DNA from: Rhyzopertha dominica
Lineage: Eukaryota; Arthropoda; Insecta; Coleoptera; Bostrichidae
Length of the DNA: 64,000 nucleotides
Assembly: GCA_025024175.1 (NCBI GenBank)
Contig: QCXZ01000137.1
Coordinates: 64,506,911-64,570,910 of the forward strand
Reading direction: 5' to 3'
Shown here: positions 1 to 10,759 of the stretch, piece by piece
Numbering within the stretch: the first letter of the stretch is position 1
How the letters are laid out: the number at the start of each line of letters is the position of its first letter
The notes under the pieces: model-generated
What the model was told of the DNA's origin: nothing
The model's database searches: none
Seen by the model: only the letters and a program-made list of their open reading frames with translations
Position numbers and translations under genes: made by a program

Positions 1-2325
1 AATTGATTCGTCAACATATTTTTCAGCAAATTCGCTATGCCTTTTTAATATGTCCCATCGTGTATTAGGCCATAGTGTTACTGATGTCCTCCTAAAGCAG
101 GCCTGTTCAAGTTTGACATATTCAGCTTTTTTTGAGATACAATGCAATGCGCCTGCATTGTGGATACAAAATATTTGGTTTGCGCATTTACGTTTTCTAT
201 GGCCTATCAAAAGTGTCCCAAATTGCAATGTTTTCACCCCAATATTGCACCCTATTGTAATCAGTAAGCACCTGACTAACATGCATCTTTGGTTGATTAC
301 TATAAACCACTAATTAAGACCCGGTATCTTATACGTCACCTACAGTTTTATCATAGATTTCTTGTCATTCGCACACTTCTAGTAATGTAGTAACTTTTAC
401 CAGTAAATGCGTTTTCGTAGGTGCCCCTAATAGGATTTTGAAATTATTTCCTAGTCGTCACCTTCGAATGATTTGAATGATAATCTACAGATTATTATTT
501 CAGCTAGCAGCTTGAAGAAACATGATATCTCGGCATGCTCGTTAGTGGGTATCGAATACTTGAACCACTATGTAGTACTACTTCCTGAATTTGATNGAAA
601 GGTAAAATTTTAGCAGTTCAAAGAATATTATATGCCCACTAATATTGGTAGTGATCTCCAATATATATTTAGGCAGAAAGAAAATAAAATAAAGATATTA
701 CGCACTATGAAAACAATCTATGTAACATCAGTTTAAAATCTTTGTGTAAATAAAAAATTTCACAAATTCTATGTATTACAGCTCGGCTAACATCAGTCTA
801 AAATAACTTACTGCTAATATAGGTAAGTATAAAAATTAAAGGTACGCCTGTTTATCCAAATAATTTACTAAACACAAAAGCAATCACTTTCGCCATTAAA
901 TAAATTAGAGCTAATAATAAGAAAAGAAATCTCAGCAAGAAATAAACAGAAAGTTAGCAAATGTAAAAAAATGATTAAAACTTTTTATAATAATAAATTC
1001 TAATAAACGCAGTATTATTGCGAATATTTTTGTAAGTAACTGATTTATTTAACATTACGCATGCGATTTTGAGTTTACATTTATTTTGAAACCATCTGGA
1101 GTTGCTTCTTACGTCATTCCAAAGCAATTTTTCAAGATACACGAGCGTATTACCTTCTTAAACTACTAAAACTGACACAGTTAGGTATCTAATAGCCTCA
1201 TAAATGCAAGCAGTCAAGTGTTAGATCAAATCAGGCAAAATCAAAGTTGAGAGCTTTTGTTTTCACGTTGTTTATGCTTCTGAGGTCCTGTTTTGGAAAC
1301 AGCTACACGTAAAAATTTAGCACGTGAATAACGCACTGTATTTGTTTGTTGTTGCTAATTTAAACAAATTGAACGTACCAGCGGATAAAAAGCTAAAACA
1401 CGAGCTTTGATGGAATAGGCACAGAGGGACGTTATATTTCACAATTAACGTGGCTAGGTGACACAAAAATTAGAAGGTTATTTAAATAGATGACGCGTTC
1501 GTTTTAAGCAAAAGATTGATATAAATGGTTGCGTACCTTAATAGCAAAGTAACGAGTAAAAACCTTGCTTAGTTTTCTACCATTAGTTCCTCAGAAAATA
1601 TGCGTCAGCATGTTAATTTTAATATTCTTCTAAATAAATAATAGTGGTGAGCTCCCTATGCCCTGCAGCTCATTCATCTGGATACTAAATTCCTTTAAAT
1701 GTTATTGCATCTCACTTCGCAAGTAGATGCATCTTTTAATCTTTTTTTTCTCTTTTAATATAGTGCTCAATAAGCTCTCTAGTTGTAAAGAACGCAAATG
1801 ACACACTTTTTAGTGAAACAAATAACAAGGATATAGCTGGCTGCAAATCAGAAGATTATGCAGTTGAATAAGCATCAAGACCTCTAAAATTCCACTTTAT
1901 AAATAATTATCTGAATGATATTTTGGCACAGTTCAAAGTAAATAGTCATAAGTGTGATTGAAGGAGGGCAGTTATCAAAGAAGAGTGAGCTGTGAATAAA
2001 GAATGCGAGATTTGTGAAGTACTTATACCTTTTGCCTTCAAATAGTTGTACTGCACATCTTAAAAGCGGAAGTAGAGTCTTGTTCGACGAAATATCTATT
2101 CTTTTTCATCTGACAAACAAGGCACAGAACCTGGTAAACATGTTTACAGTATCAATAAGCCCATTTTGCGAAAAATATAAGTGTACGGAAAATCTAATTA
2201 TAGATCAGTAAGGATTTGAAACCATCTATCACTATACAACTGTTCAAAACACAAACATCAGTCCTGGCACAAATACAATGACGAGTCAAGACACTTTTTT
2301 TAGATGTAAGTAGCAGTGTTAGCTC
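1..2325. other. AT-rich stretch without recognisable gene
   Basis: AT-rich sequence with stop codons in all frames. The small ORFs at 50-313 and 2014-2211 show no family resemblance, initiation context or splice pattern I can support. One ambiguous base lies near 595. I see no repeat boundary or convincing exon. Most likely intergenic or intronic DNA. Confidence 0.5.
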
Positions 2326-2329
2326 ATTA

Positions 2330-2830
2330 AACATTCTAAGTGCCATACAAATTTCAAAGTTTACTAGATATGTAATTCTGCTGAACGCCATTCGGTGTTT
2401 TCGTAGCTTAGTCGTCCGTCACTCGTTATTTGCGAGCTTCAGAGCAGACTTTTACTACGGTGGTCAGATTCTGGCGACCAGAAGTTTTTACAACCCAAAT
2501 TATTATAATAATCAGTTAAAAGTAAAAGTTATTTATTTATTTAAATTAATGACGATTATAAAAAGTACTTAATTGGGTTTGCAGACCAATATATTTCGTA
2601 AAAAAGTATTGCTTTGACTGGGAATCGAATTCGGACCTTTTGATTGCTAGAGAAATGTGCTGCCACAGCCCTATTGAAATTTTAGGTCAAAGTGGCATAT
2701 ATATTTCAAAATGTACTATATATGTAATGCTATTGAAAGTAATCCGGCGCTTTTATAGCATTACATATACAGTAAACTTTGATTTATAATATGCCACTTT
2801 GGTGTGGCATACATTGTGGCAGCACATTTG
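2330..2830. repeat. Hairpin repeat cluster with tRNA-like flank
   Basis: About 2654-2825 folds into a hairpin: GTGCTGCCACA near 2657 pairs with TGTGGCAGCAC near 2815, and the arms continue inward with AGTGGCATAT and ATATGTAATGCTAT on both sides. A third, direct copy of one arm lies at about 2341-2400 (TGCCATACAAATTTCAAAG onward). Read on the minus strand, the flank near 2617-2660 resembles a tRNA B box (GAATTCGATTCCCAG), as in tRNA-derived SINEs. No target-site duplication was resolved. A MITE or SINE-derived foldback is the best reading. Confidence 0.55.
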
Positions 2831-2869
2831 ATGAGCAATTAACCATTTTGTTTGTCAATTCGGAAGATG

Positions 2870-5800
2870 TTTTCGAATCTACCTTGAATAGTTTAGAAAC
2901 ATGTAAAATGACTATAAGTACTAGGTATCTATAAAGACAGCAATATCAATGTATTCCATTTTATTATTCGCCATACCTCCAGATCTGACTTTTTTTAGAT
3001 TTTTATCTTTTGGGGTCGCTTCCTCACTCCCAGGACTTTAGGGCAGTAAAAGCCTTTGACAGCTATGAATGAAACGAAATAGGAAAAGCCAAACAGTCTG
3101 TCTAAATTAGGGTAATAGAATACTTAATAAAAACGGAGCACGCGTTAAAGATTTACCTTAAAACCTATGTAACATGTTTTTGTCTGTTTTTACCTTTTAT
3201 TTTTATGGTGTACTTGTTCGTTAATAATCATAAACATTGTTCAGCCAANATAGTCTACCAGGATCTGACCTGATTCCATAATTCAAAGCAATTTGTCTAG
3301 TACTAGACTATATGTGCATTTAATATTAAATAAAATTTGCGACAAACTTGAATTACCTGAAAAAGTACTATATATAATATAAGAGATGTAAGTGTGACGT
3401 AGTTTTACCTACTTTTACTATTGCGTACGGCAGTTTTTTTTGCGATGGCAATAAGGGGTGGGTTCACGTTGTAAAAGAACAAACAATAATTAATATAGGG
3501 CGCCAGCTAATTTGTGAAAACGTAACTTAAATGCCCAAAATAGCAAAGCACATAAGTTAAAATTTAAGAGAAAACAAAATATCTTTAAAAGTACAAGTTT
3601 AATGAATAATTAGTCTTTTTTTTCAAGGGGTATATGGTGTGATACTAATAGCTCAAAATTTCTGGTGACATTGCATTGTATTAAGTTCAGGTAATACACG
3701 TGTATGGCTTTTACAACTGTTTGACAGGTAAGTATGTACATTTCGAATATATACGACGTTTGTAAACTGCCGTAAATAGATAAATATCGACAAAAAATCT
3801 GAAATTGGATGTGATAGCAACGAACGGTAAGTATGACTTAAAATATACATTTTTAATTGAATTACTTAAGTTATTAGCACAGTATAGCTTATCTGTTTTT
3901 CCTTTATTCTTGTAGGTATCCCCTGGGATGCAATGATACGGCGGCTATTGATAAATCCACCTGCCCAAAGATTATTCCTGATAGCTCTCCAAGATTCTAA
4001 ACAAGGTGGTCTACGGTCTTCGTGGCTGATACGTGGATCTTGTAGGATATGTCGCAATGGTACTCCAAAATTGGAAAAACGAAGATTACTTATAACGAAA
4101 AATCAAACAACAAAAATGGCGACAGCGATGACGATAAAATAATGGTAATGATACCGTAAAGGCCTGAAATCCACGAAGGTAAATTAGCAACTGAATTATA
4201 TAACTAGATTAGTCATACCTTAGGTGTTGGTTGGCTTAATATAATTGTAGTTAGGTGTTTAAATAAAGAGTAGCAAACCTTACTTGCAGTCAGTGAGCTG
4301 CTGATCGCACGGATTTAACACCTCAAATGTTGCATATTGCAGCGTTATTAATTATGACCTTAGTGTCGGAGTAGGGATACTATACAGAAGACGATGAACT
4401 ATACTGTTAGACTGAAATGGAAATGTACGTGTGAAATTAATTGTAACATAAGGAACACCTATAAATGAACGGTCGAATATATTTTTTGTAAAATGAGTAT
4501 TATGAATCACAGCAGAGTACCCAATTTAAGGTATCTAGAAACAACTGGAAGGGATTGCAAAATTTCTTAGGAACGGACTTATAGCAAAAACTTGTCTATG
4601 CAGTAAAATAAGATAATTAACAATAAACAGATTATTCTTTCTCTGTATATTTCCCTTCATGGCAGTAACCATAGAAAAGAAAATATAATCGCTTATATTT
4701 TATGTGATAATAGTTCTAAAGCAAGTTTTTCTTGTATTAAAGTATTTATTCAAACAAAACGTACATTACCCACTGTTTTTTCCATATCATTCAAGCAACG
4801 AAAATTAATAATTATTAAAAAAATTGTCACCTAAATAGTTACTTTAAATATTATATCAATTAAATAAACGCTGTAAAGCTGAAAACAGAATTGTTCGAGA
4901 AGATACAGTTCAATGAATTATTGAGCCGTAGTTTGTTTAATCATGCGAGGATTTCTCTATATAGGTTGCACGTTAATGATAATTATTGCACTGTATTTGA
5001 ACCAAAATATTTCTAAAAGTAAAATTGACCAGTATGCAATAATATCAAATTCTGCTAGAAAGAAACTGCAGATATGAGAATTCCGATGCAGTTTTACCAC
5101 CGGCATGTACCAAAAAGAAGCACAAACCACACAAATCAACTTGCAGTTACCACGCTATACTTTAGGTTAGTTCGACCGTGGTGCCGATACGAGACTTTCA
5201 CACTTAAAAGAGCAAACTTGGTACAATATTAATGCGATTTTAGTTGCGAATTCACTTCTTGCGGAGTTCACCTTACTTTGTGTAATTAAGTTTATACTTG
5301 GCTCGTTAGTTGCTTGCGGCTCCCTCAATTTCCATGTTTGCAGAAGTTCGTCCCACGTCTACCGGCTCTCCTTGTTATCGGCCAGCGAATGTCAGATGGC
5401 TGCTAGCAAGCAAGATGCACATATTGTGCGGTTGCCTTATACACACAGGGTAACTAATGAAGAGACTTGAATGCCGATGTTTAGTTCTGCCAAGCAATGC
5501 TGCAGCTGTGGGCTGAATGCTTAGAGTCGGCTTAGAACTATAAGTGAATTTGGTTTATTTATGGTAAGCAGTATGGAAATTGAGTATTTACGCATATTAT
5601 TAATAATTATTTATCTGCTGTGTTGCCATAGGGTAGAACAGTCGCGTCGGTTCCATATTGAACTGTACGTTAGCACAGGCTTATTAAAAGATAATACGCA
5701 CTCTATACCTAACCCAACAAAGACAAAGCGATTCTACACACTTAATTGTAATAACACCATGGAATTAGCTGAATTACTTTGATCTTGGAACTGAATTGCT

Positions 5801-7620
5801 TAGCAACACTGATGAAAGGGTTCTTACTGTCATCACGATATCTTAAACCCACCATTGCTTATAAACTTTCCTTTGTACACCAGAAAATCGATTTAGATGA
5901 CTTCTATGTTACCATGCAAAAATTCCATCTGAATAAAGCAAACCACACCATTCTGAGTACGCCTATAATGACGTATGATTTATATTAATAAAAAACTTAG
6001 ATTATATTTAGATATATAGATATATTTACTAATTTCGTTCAGCTGAGGCTGCATTTTCCGATACATTGCTTATTATTACCTTTGACAATTATTCTTGTGT
6101 CATTAGCATTTAATAGTATCGTTGCATGTACGGGTTTGAAATTATTTGGAATTCAGACGAAACTTTCTTTATTTTAACACTTAATACTGGTATGTGCTAA
6201 ATTCTAACACTACTGGTTTAATTCACCACTGTTTTAACTCTCTAGTCCACTGCAATCACAATTAAAGAGCCTAGTTGCTTGGAAATTTTGAATTTTTCTT
6301 CCAGAAATCCTATACGAACGAAATGTTAAGTATTTTTTAACGATTGCCAGAAAAATAATTAAACTGTCAACTGTCATAGTCATCATTAAAAAAGTTAATA
6401 TAAAAATGGCTTTTGGGACTCCATCAATATTCAATGGTAGGAAAGCTTAGGGTGGTAATGGGTTACTAGCTGTCTAATTCATGATATACTAACTACCAAA
6501 CAGTGATAATAATATTTTTTGAACACCTACTCTATTCAATTTGTTAATTAATAAACCAAAGTGAGAGCAGTTAGTGTGTTCTACAGGTCACAGAAAATAA
6601 TTTCAGCATTCAATTGAAACTATTGCATCAGGTTTCTAAAATCAGTTTACTATTAGCGCCCGTTTCATTCTAGAACCGCATATCCCACCACTTGTTTACC
6701 AATGGGATAAATATTCGCTACCAATGGNGTATAGACAGTGTTATTTACTTCTATATTTGAGAGTATAATAAAGCGCATTAGTAACAATGATACAATAACA
6801 ACAGTAGTTACCTTAGTATAATGTAAGTAGCACATGTGTATAACAGAAAAACCATTACCTCGCTGAATTCAAATCATAGAGTGTCCTTTTTGGATTATTA
6901 GCCATTCACCAATCTCCAAACGTGGTTCTACTTAAAACAAGGTTAACATTGGATTGTGTATCTTTCTAACTACGCCCACCTATGCAAAGGATTTGTTAAA
7001 TTTTTAAAACGTTATGAAATCGTATTGTTTAAGATGTAAATTCTATTAATTTTCCAATTCAATGCAATTAACTTGTTAAGAATTAAGATTACCGGTATCA
7101 GTAACTTTTTGGTTTTGGATAACTTTTAATCGCACTGGTAAAATATCTATAAAGCCTTCAATATCAAGAGACTCCGTAGAAGTTTTTTTTATCGTTATAA
7201 TTCGTTCTTCAATAATTTGCAAAAATCTTAACATAAGTTTGTTGACATACAGAGGTGCTTATTGATGTGTTGTTTTTTAAAAAGCTTTAGATACTTTTTG
7301 TAGAAAGATTTATTAATCTTTATCACGTTTTTTATTTCTTTTCGCCTGCAATACAATTTTTAAATAAATCTTGAAGACGCGATTTGTGACGCGCTTCTTG
7401 CTTCTAGAACGCATGTAGCAAATCGCGTGCTACTTAGGTGTAAAAGCCCACTAAAGAACCTACTAAAGAAATTGTAAATGTCAATGGTCAATTTCTTTTA
7501 TCACTGCGGCGTTCTTGTGCTACCATGTTAGAAAGATACTGACATACAGGGCCAGTAAAAAGCATGGAATAACAACATATTTTACAAATATGAGCTTTGC
7601 AGTAAAAGTATCCTTAACAA
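2870..7620. other. AT-rich stretch, no supported gene
   Basis: Short ORFs only, none with a recognisable family. A segment at 3916-4178 has exon-like borders (pyrimidine-rich tract plus TGTAG before it, AAG|GTAAAT after it), but every frame contains stops; it is discussed as a finding. 5160-5560 is less AT-rich, with no identified function. Single N bases lie at about 3250 and 6728. The two adjacent ORFs at 5561-5782 and 5779-5988 have no recognisable product. Confidence 0.45.
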
Positions 7621-7674
7621 AAGTTTTTTGACAGAATATGAGGGCAGATGCCCTCAGTGCTATCTAAGCGGAAC

Positions 7675-7715
7675 CCCACGACTAGTTTCGCCCTGTTGGG
7701 GCTCATCAGGCAGGT
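7675..7715 (-). ncRNA. Hammerhead ribozyme motif (type I-like, short stem III)
   Basis: Read on the minus strand from 7715: ACCTGC (stem I, 5' side), core CTGATGA at 7709-7703, stem II GCCC/GGGC around loop CAACA, core GAAA at 7689-7686, then CTAGTC followed by GTGGGG (stem I, 3' side). This reproduces the hammerhead core CUGANGA...GAAA with a GUC cleavage triplet, and stem I can form five adjacent pairs including two G-U wobbles. Stem III is only AC/GU with a UA loop in the monomer, but ACUAGU is self-complementary, so a dimer would have a 6-bp stem III. Short-stem-III hammerheads that act as dimers are known in satellites and Penelope-like elements. Self-cleavage is inferred, not shown. Confidence 0.7.
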
Positions 7716-7871
7716 GTAGAGAGTAAATTGACCAAAGCAGACAGTCTACTTTAACCGCGACGGATGGACTAATAAATAGGAGAATATGAGGGCAGATGCC
7801 CTCAGTGCCATCTAAGCGGAACTCTGCGAGCTATTAGGAGGCCTATAAATTCCAGACGACCTAGTGCACGT

Positions 7872-8681
7872 TGAGCGGCGGCTGGTGGCATTTTTATCTG
7901 GGGGGGGGGGGACGCTGATTGAATAATACAAGAAATATTCCTGGTAATCTAATTGTTCATTGTTTCGTCCATTTTGAAATTACTTTGATATTTAGGTTCT
8001 CGGGGACAGGACAAAATAGTCTATATAAGAAATATTCCTACTTTAAATACTTTTCCTTTTATTTCTTAGAAATGTCTAGGTGTCATTGCCACCAAGCAAT
8101 AAACAAACAAAAAAAAATAAAACTCATTTGTCTCTTGCCATCCGCGCAACCATAAAGTCTTTTCATAAACATTTGCATTAAACTTTCTGGTAAATCCTTT
8201 TCGATTATTGGTAACTGGGTTGTACTTGATTTAACTTTAATACAGGCACAGGGCGTTTCGTTTTCCTTAATGTTTACTTTGTTCGCCAAACTCAGAGAAC
8301 TGAAGTTTAATTCAATTAAATTAAATGCGCGCTCGTGTCTCGGGCTGAACGAACTAAGTCCGAAATTCGTGTGTCGACGAGTGCCTTTTCCATCGCATTG
8401 GTCACAGTTACATTGCATTGACATCGAAACGCTTTGGGCTTACAGGAATCAGCCCGCCCGGCAGCCGGCAGGCAAGTGAATCAGACGGCTTGCGGGCTCC
8501 CGCAGTGCAGGCGCTGAACGCTAATCTACATAAGATTGTAAATTAAATACCTATGGGTAATAACTAATATTGGGTATATTAGATCATTAAATAAATGTTT
8601 TAATTTAATTGAATTTGATGCACCTAGTCATTTGCGTAGGGAGGGCGGCGCCCCGCAGCCCTCCCTCACCAGCCGCCACTG
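7872..8681. mobile_element. Probable old non-autonomous hAT-like insertion
   Basis: The right end, read inward on the minus strand, is CAGTGGCGGCTGGTGAGGG. The left end at about 7873 reads GAGCGGCGGCTGGTGGC, a 13 of 15 match to the same terminus. The flanking octamers GTGCACGT (7864-7871) and TTGCAGGT (8682-8689) agree at 6 of 8 positions, as expected for a decayed 8-bp hAT duplication. The terminus is shared with the better supported hAT element at 34146-36091. The interval interrupts a tandem repeat unit. It contains a run of about twelve G at 7900 and a CpG-rich segment at 8270-8520, but no transposase. Confidence 0.35.
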
Positions 8682-8765
8682 TTGCAGGTTCCTATCGACG
8701 GCGTCGGATAATGCTCCGAAAGCGAAATGAATTAAATAAATCTTCTGCTCTGGTCAATTCACTCT

Positions 8766-8805
8766 CACCCTACGACTAGTTTTGCCCTGGGGCTCAACAG
8801 GCAGG
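8766..8805 (-). ncRNA. Decayed hammerhead copy in second repeat unit
   Basis: The minus strand reads CCTGC, CTGTTGA, GCCC-CA-GGGC, AAAA, CTAGTC, GTAGGG. It aligns to the intact motif in the first repeat unit but has CTGTTGA for CTGATGA and AAAA for GAAA, and both changes hit invariant core positions. Stem II remains paired with a shorter loop. Stem I reads GUAGGG in place of GUGGGG, replacing a G-U pair with A-U. It is expected to be inactive. Confidence 0.55.
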
Positions 8806-8914
8806 ATTAGAGACCAAATTGACCAAAGCAGACCGTCCCGTCCGTCGGTCGGCTTCAACTGCGACGGATGTACTAACGAATGGGAGAATATGAGGGCAGA
8901 TGCCCTCAGTGCAT

Positions 8915-10370
8915 TCGCTTAGTTCCATAAATATTTCTGACGGCAGGTCACTAGTTACATACACTGCTAGATTTAATCAAAAAATGTTTGTCATTTATAA
9001 TTGAGTATTTTCTAATAAAGCTACTAAACGAGTGTTTGTGGTCTCTTCAAATATCTTGGTTGTAGAACTGCAATCTAAAATCAGTTGTCTAATTCTGTGT
9101 TTTATTTAAGAACTGTGGAGGGATGCACTGAAGAATTTTTCAGTGTTTTTTAAGCGATTATCTACTTGAGATTTTAGCGATTTTAGGAGTCTTATTAAGT
9201 TTTAGTATAGGTACTAAAATGCTCCTCTCATTGTTTGCCTGGAAGCGAAATGTGTGTTTTTTTTTTAGAAGGCAATTACGTTTCTATTAACAAGTGACAA
9301 ATTGCACTACAAGAGTTGTTTAATAATGTACGTGGCGATCTGGAGTCTCTTGCAGATCATGGCAAAAATGTTGTGCCGTTTTAAACTTCATATTAAATAT
9401 GAAAGTTATGTACTCATATACCTACTTGAATCTACAGTACCTACTTAATCGGATTGCAAGATCAGCTACTAAGAGGATTGGCATTTCTGATGTACTATGT
9501 GAAATATACTCGCGCAAGTTTACATTAGCTGGAGATCCTCGAAGTTAAAGTCATAATACTTATCATAACGCCCCTAGTTGGATAGGAAGGTATAGTGCTC
9601 GTTTCGATCGGAACTTGGTAACGCCGCATGCAATGTTCGTTTACCCGGAAATTATTTACATAATGCGCGTTTCCGACGCGTTACAAAGTGCAATTGTCGA
9701 CACCACCAACCAATCCGTCACTGCTGTGGTGTGCTGACATAATTCCTAATTCAGGACAGGAAATTTATTATTCAGATTACAAGATAAAGCAAAGTCTCCA
9801 GTTTACAAAATTTTTTATTCCTGCTATTTTACAAATAGTTGTCAATCTTTGGTTTCTAAACGCTAAAGTTTGAAGACGACATGTCTATGTTTTGGTAGAG
9901 TAAAGTTCCGCTAAGTTAATAAGTAGTTGCTTACGAAAATTTTACTGGGAAAAAACAAACATATGAGGGATACTCCAGGTGATAAGTGTAATAAACGTAA
10001 GCAACAACGATCTTTAAGCAAATGAAAACAGAAAACTTTCCTACAAAATTTTATTCTTTAATAACAGAAGTCGAAATTTTTGGACTGAGAGTGGCTGATT
10101 TTGATTTATAGCGGAGTACTTGATCGCAAAGTTGTTTGTTAAATAGGGAACTTTCACTATTTATTTGATTACATATATCTGTTGTAAAGAAAACATTTCA
10201 TAACTAAAATTATTTTTAGAAATTCAAACATTAAATCGTAATGCGCAGATTAAAATTACCGGATTTTTCTCAGAAAATTGGGGTACAAACCTCTCCTACA
10301 TTTCGAGTAACTGTTAAAGGCATTTTGAGAAGAAGTATAACCATTCCTTTGGAAATGTGCGTTTAGTGTG
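8915..10370. other. AT-rich stretch, no supported gene
   Basis: No ORF longer than about 60 codons and no repeat boundary that I can define. 9580-9700 is slightly CpG-richer. Nothing else seen. Confidence 0.4.
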
Positions 10371-10379
10371 CGTTTCAAT

Positions 10380-10712
10380 TTTATCATGGAATTTAGTTCC
10401 AAACTGAAAAATAAAAAAGTTGTGTGGCCATACCAGAGAAATTATCTCAAATGTGATACAATTTATGCGGCGAATAAACCCTTAAAGAACGTTAAAAAAG
10501 TTCAGGAGCGTTATGCGACTGGTGTTAGTTTGAGGATTGTGCAAATGTAACTAAAGAAATGAAAGCAATTGAAGATGGTGAACAAGGAAATTTTTTTACG
10601 CCAGACAAAGACGAAGAAAGACTGTAACCAAAACGGGCTAGACGATTTTGACATGGGGTTCTTTGGCGCAACATCATCAGTTCGACTGTTTCGGACAGTT
10701 CCGATATCGAAC
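10380..10712 (+). pseudogene. Transposase N-terminal fragment (IS630/Tc1-type HTH)
   Basis: The plus-strand translation gives KVQERYATGVSLRIVQ, then after a frameshift VTKEMKAIEDGEQGNFFTPD, then in a third frame GLDDFDMGFFGATSS. The order (TGVSLR helix-turn-helix, a KEMKA linker, TP followed by basic residues, LDDFD) resembles the N-terminal DNA-binding half of a group of IS630/Tc1-like transposases common in arthropods. At least two frameshifts separate the pieces. No DDE catalytic region follows; at about 10738 the sequence passes into ACAGGGTCCGCCACTTAAA, which could be an element terminus. Family assignment is by motif only. Confidence 0.4.
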
Positions 10713-10759
10713 ATTTCTTGTAGGTGACATTGTATACAGGGTCCGCCACTTAAAACTCC

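Larger units (their letters stand above)
7633..8912. repeat. 148-bp satellite-like tandem repeat, split by insertion
   Basis: The block AGAATATGAGGGCAGATGCC recurs at 7633, 7781 and 8885. The first two copies are 148 bp apart, so 7633-7780 is one full unit. The sequence before the third copy (about 8766-8884) matches unit 1 from 7675 to 7780, so a second unit has been opened by roughly 900 bp (about 7835-8765). Each copy contains the inverted repeat GAGGGCA/TGCCCTC. A partial inverted copy (TCTGCTCTGGTCAATTCACT) lies at about 8738. The organisation suits a satellite, a Penelope-like pLTR or a retrozyme-like repeat; the element type is not proven. Confidence 0.7.

Noticed and set aside
1..300. 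Minus-strand reading with CANQIF and PNTRWDILKRHSEFAEK, vaguely like a hAT transposase
   Set aside because: Only one short stretch resembles the TRW-S block, the rest is not alignable by eye, and the segment runs off the window. Not enough to call.
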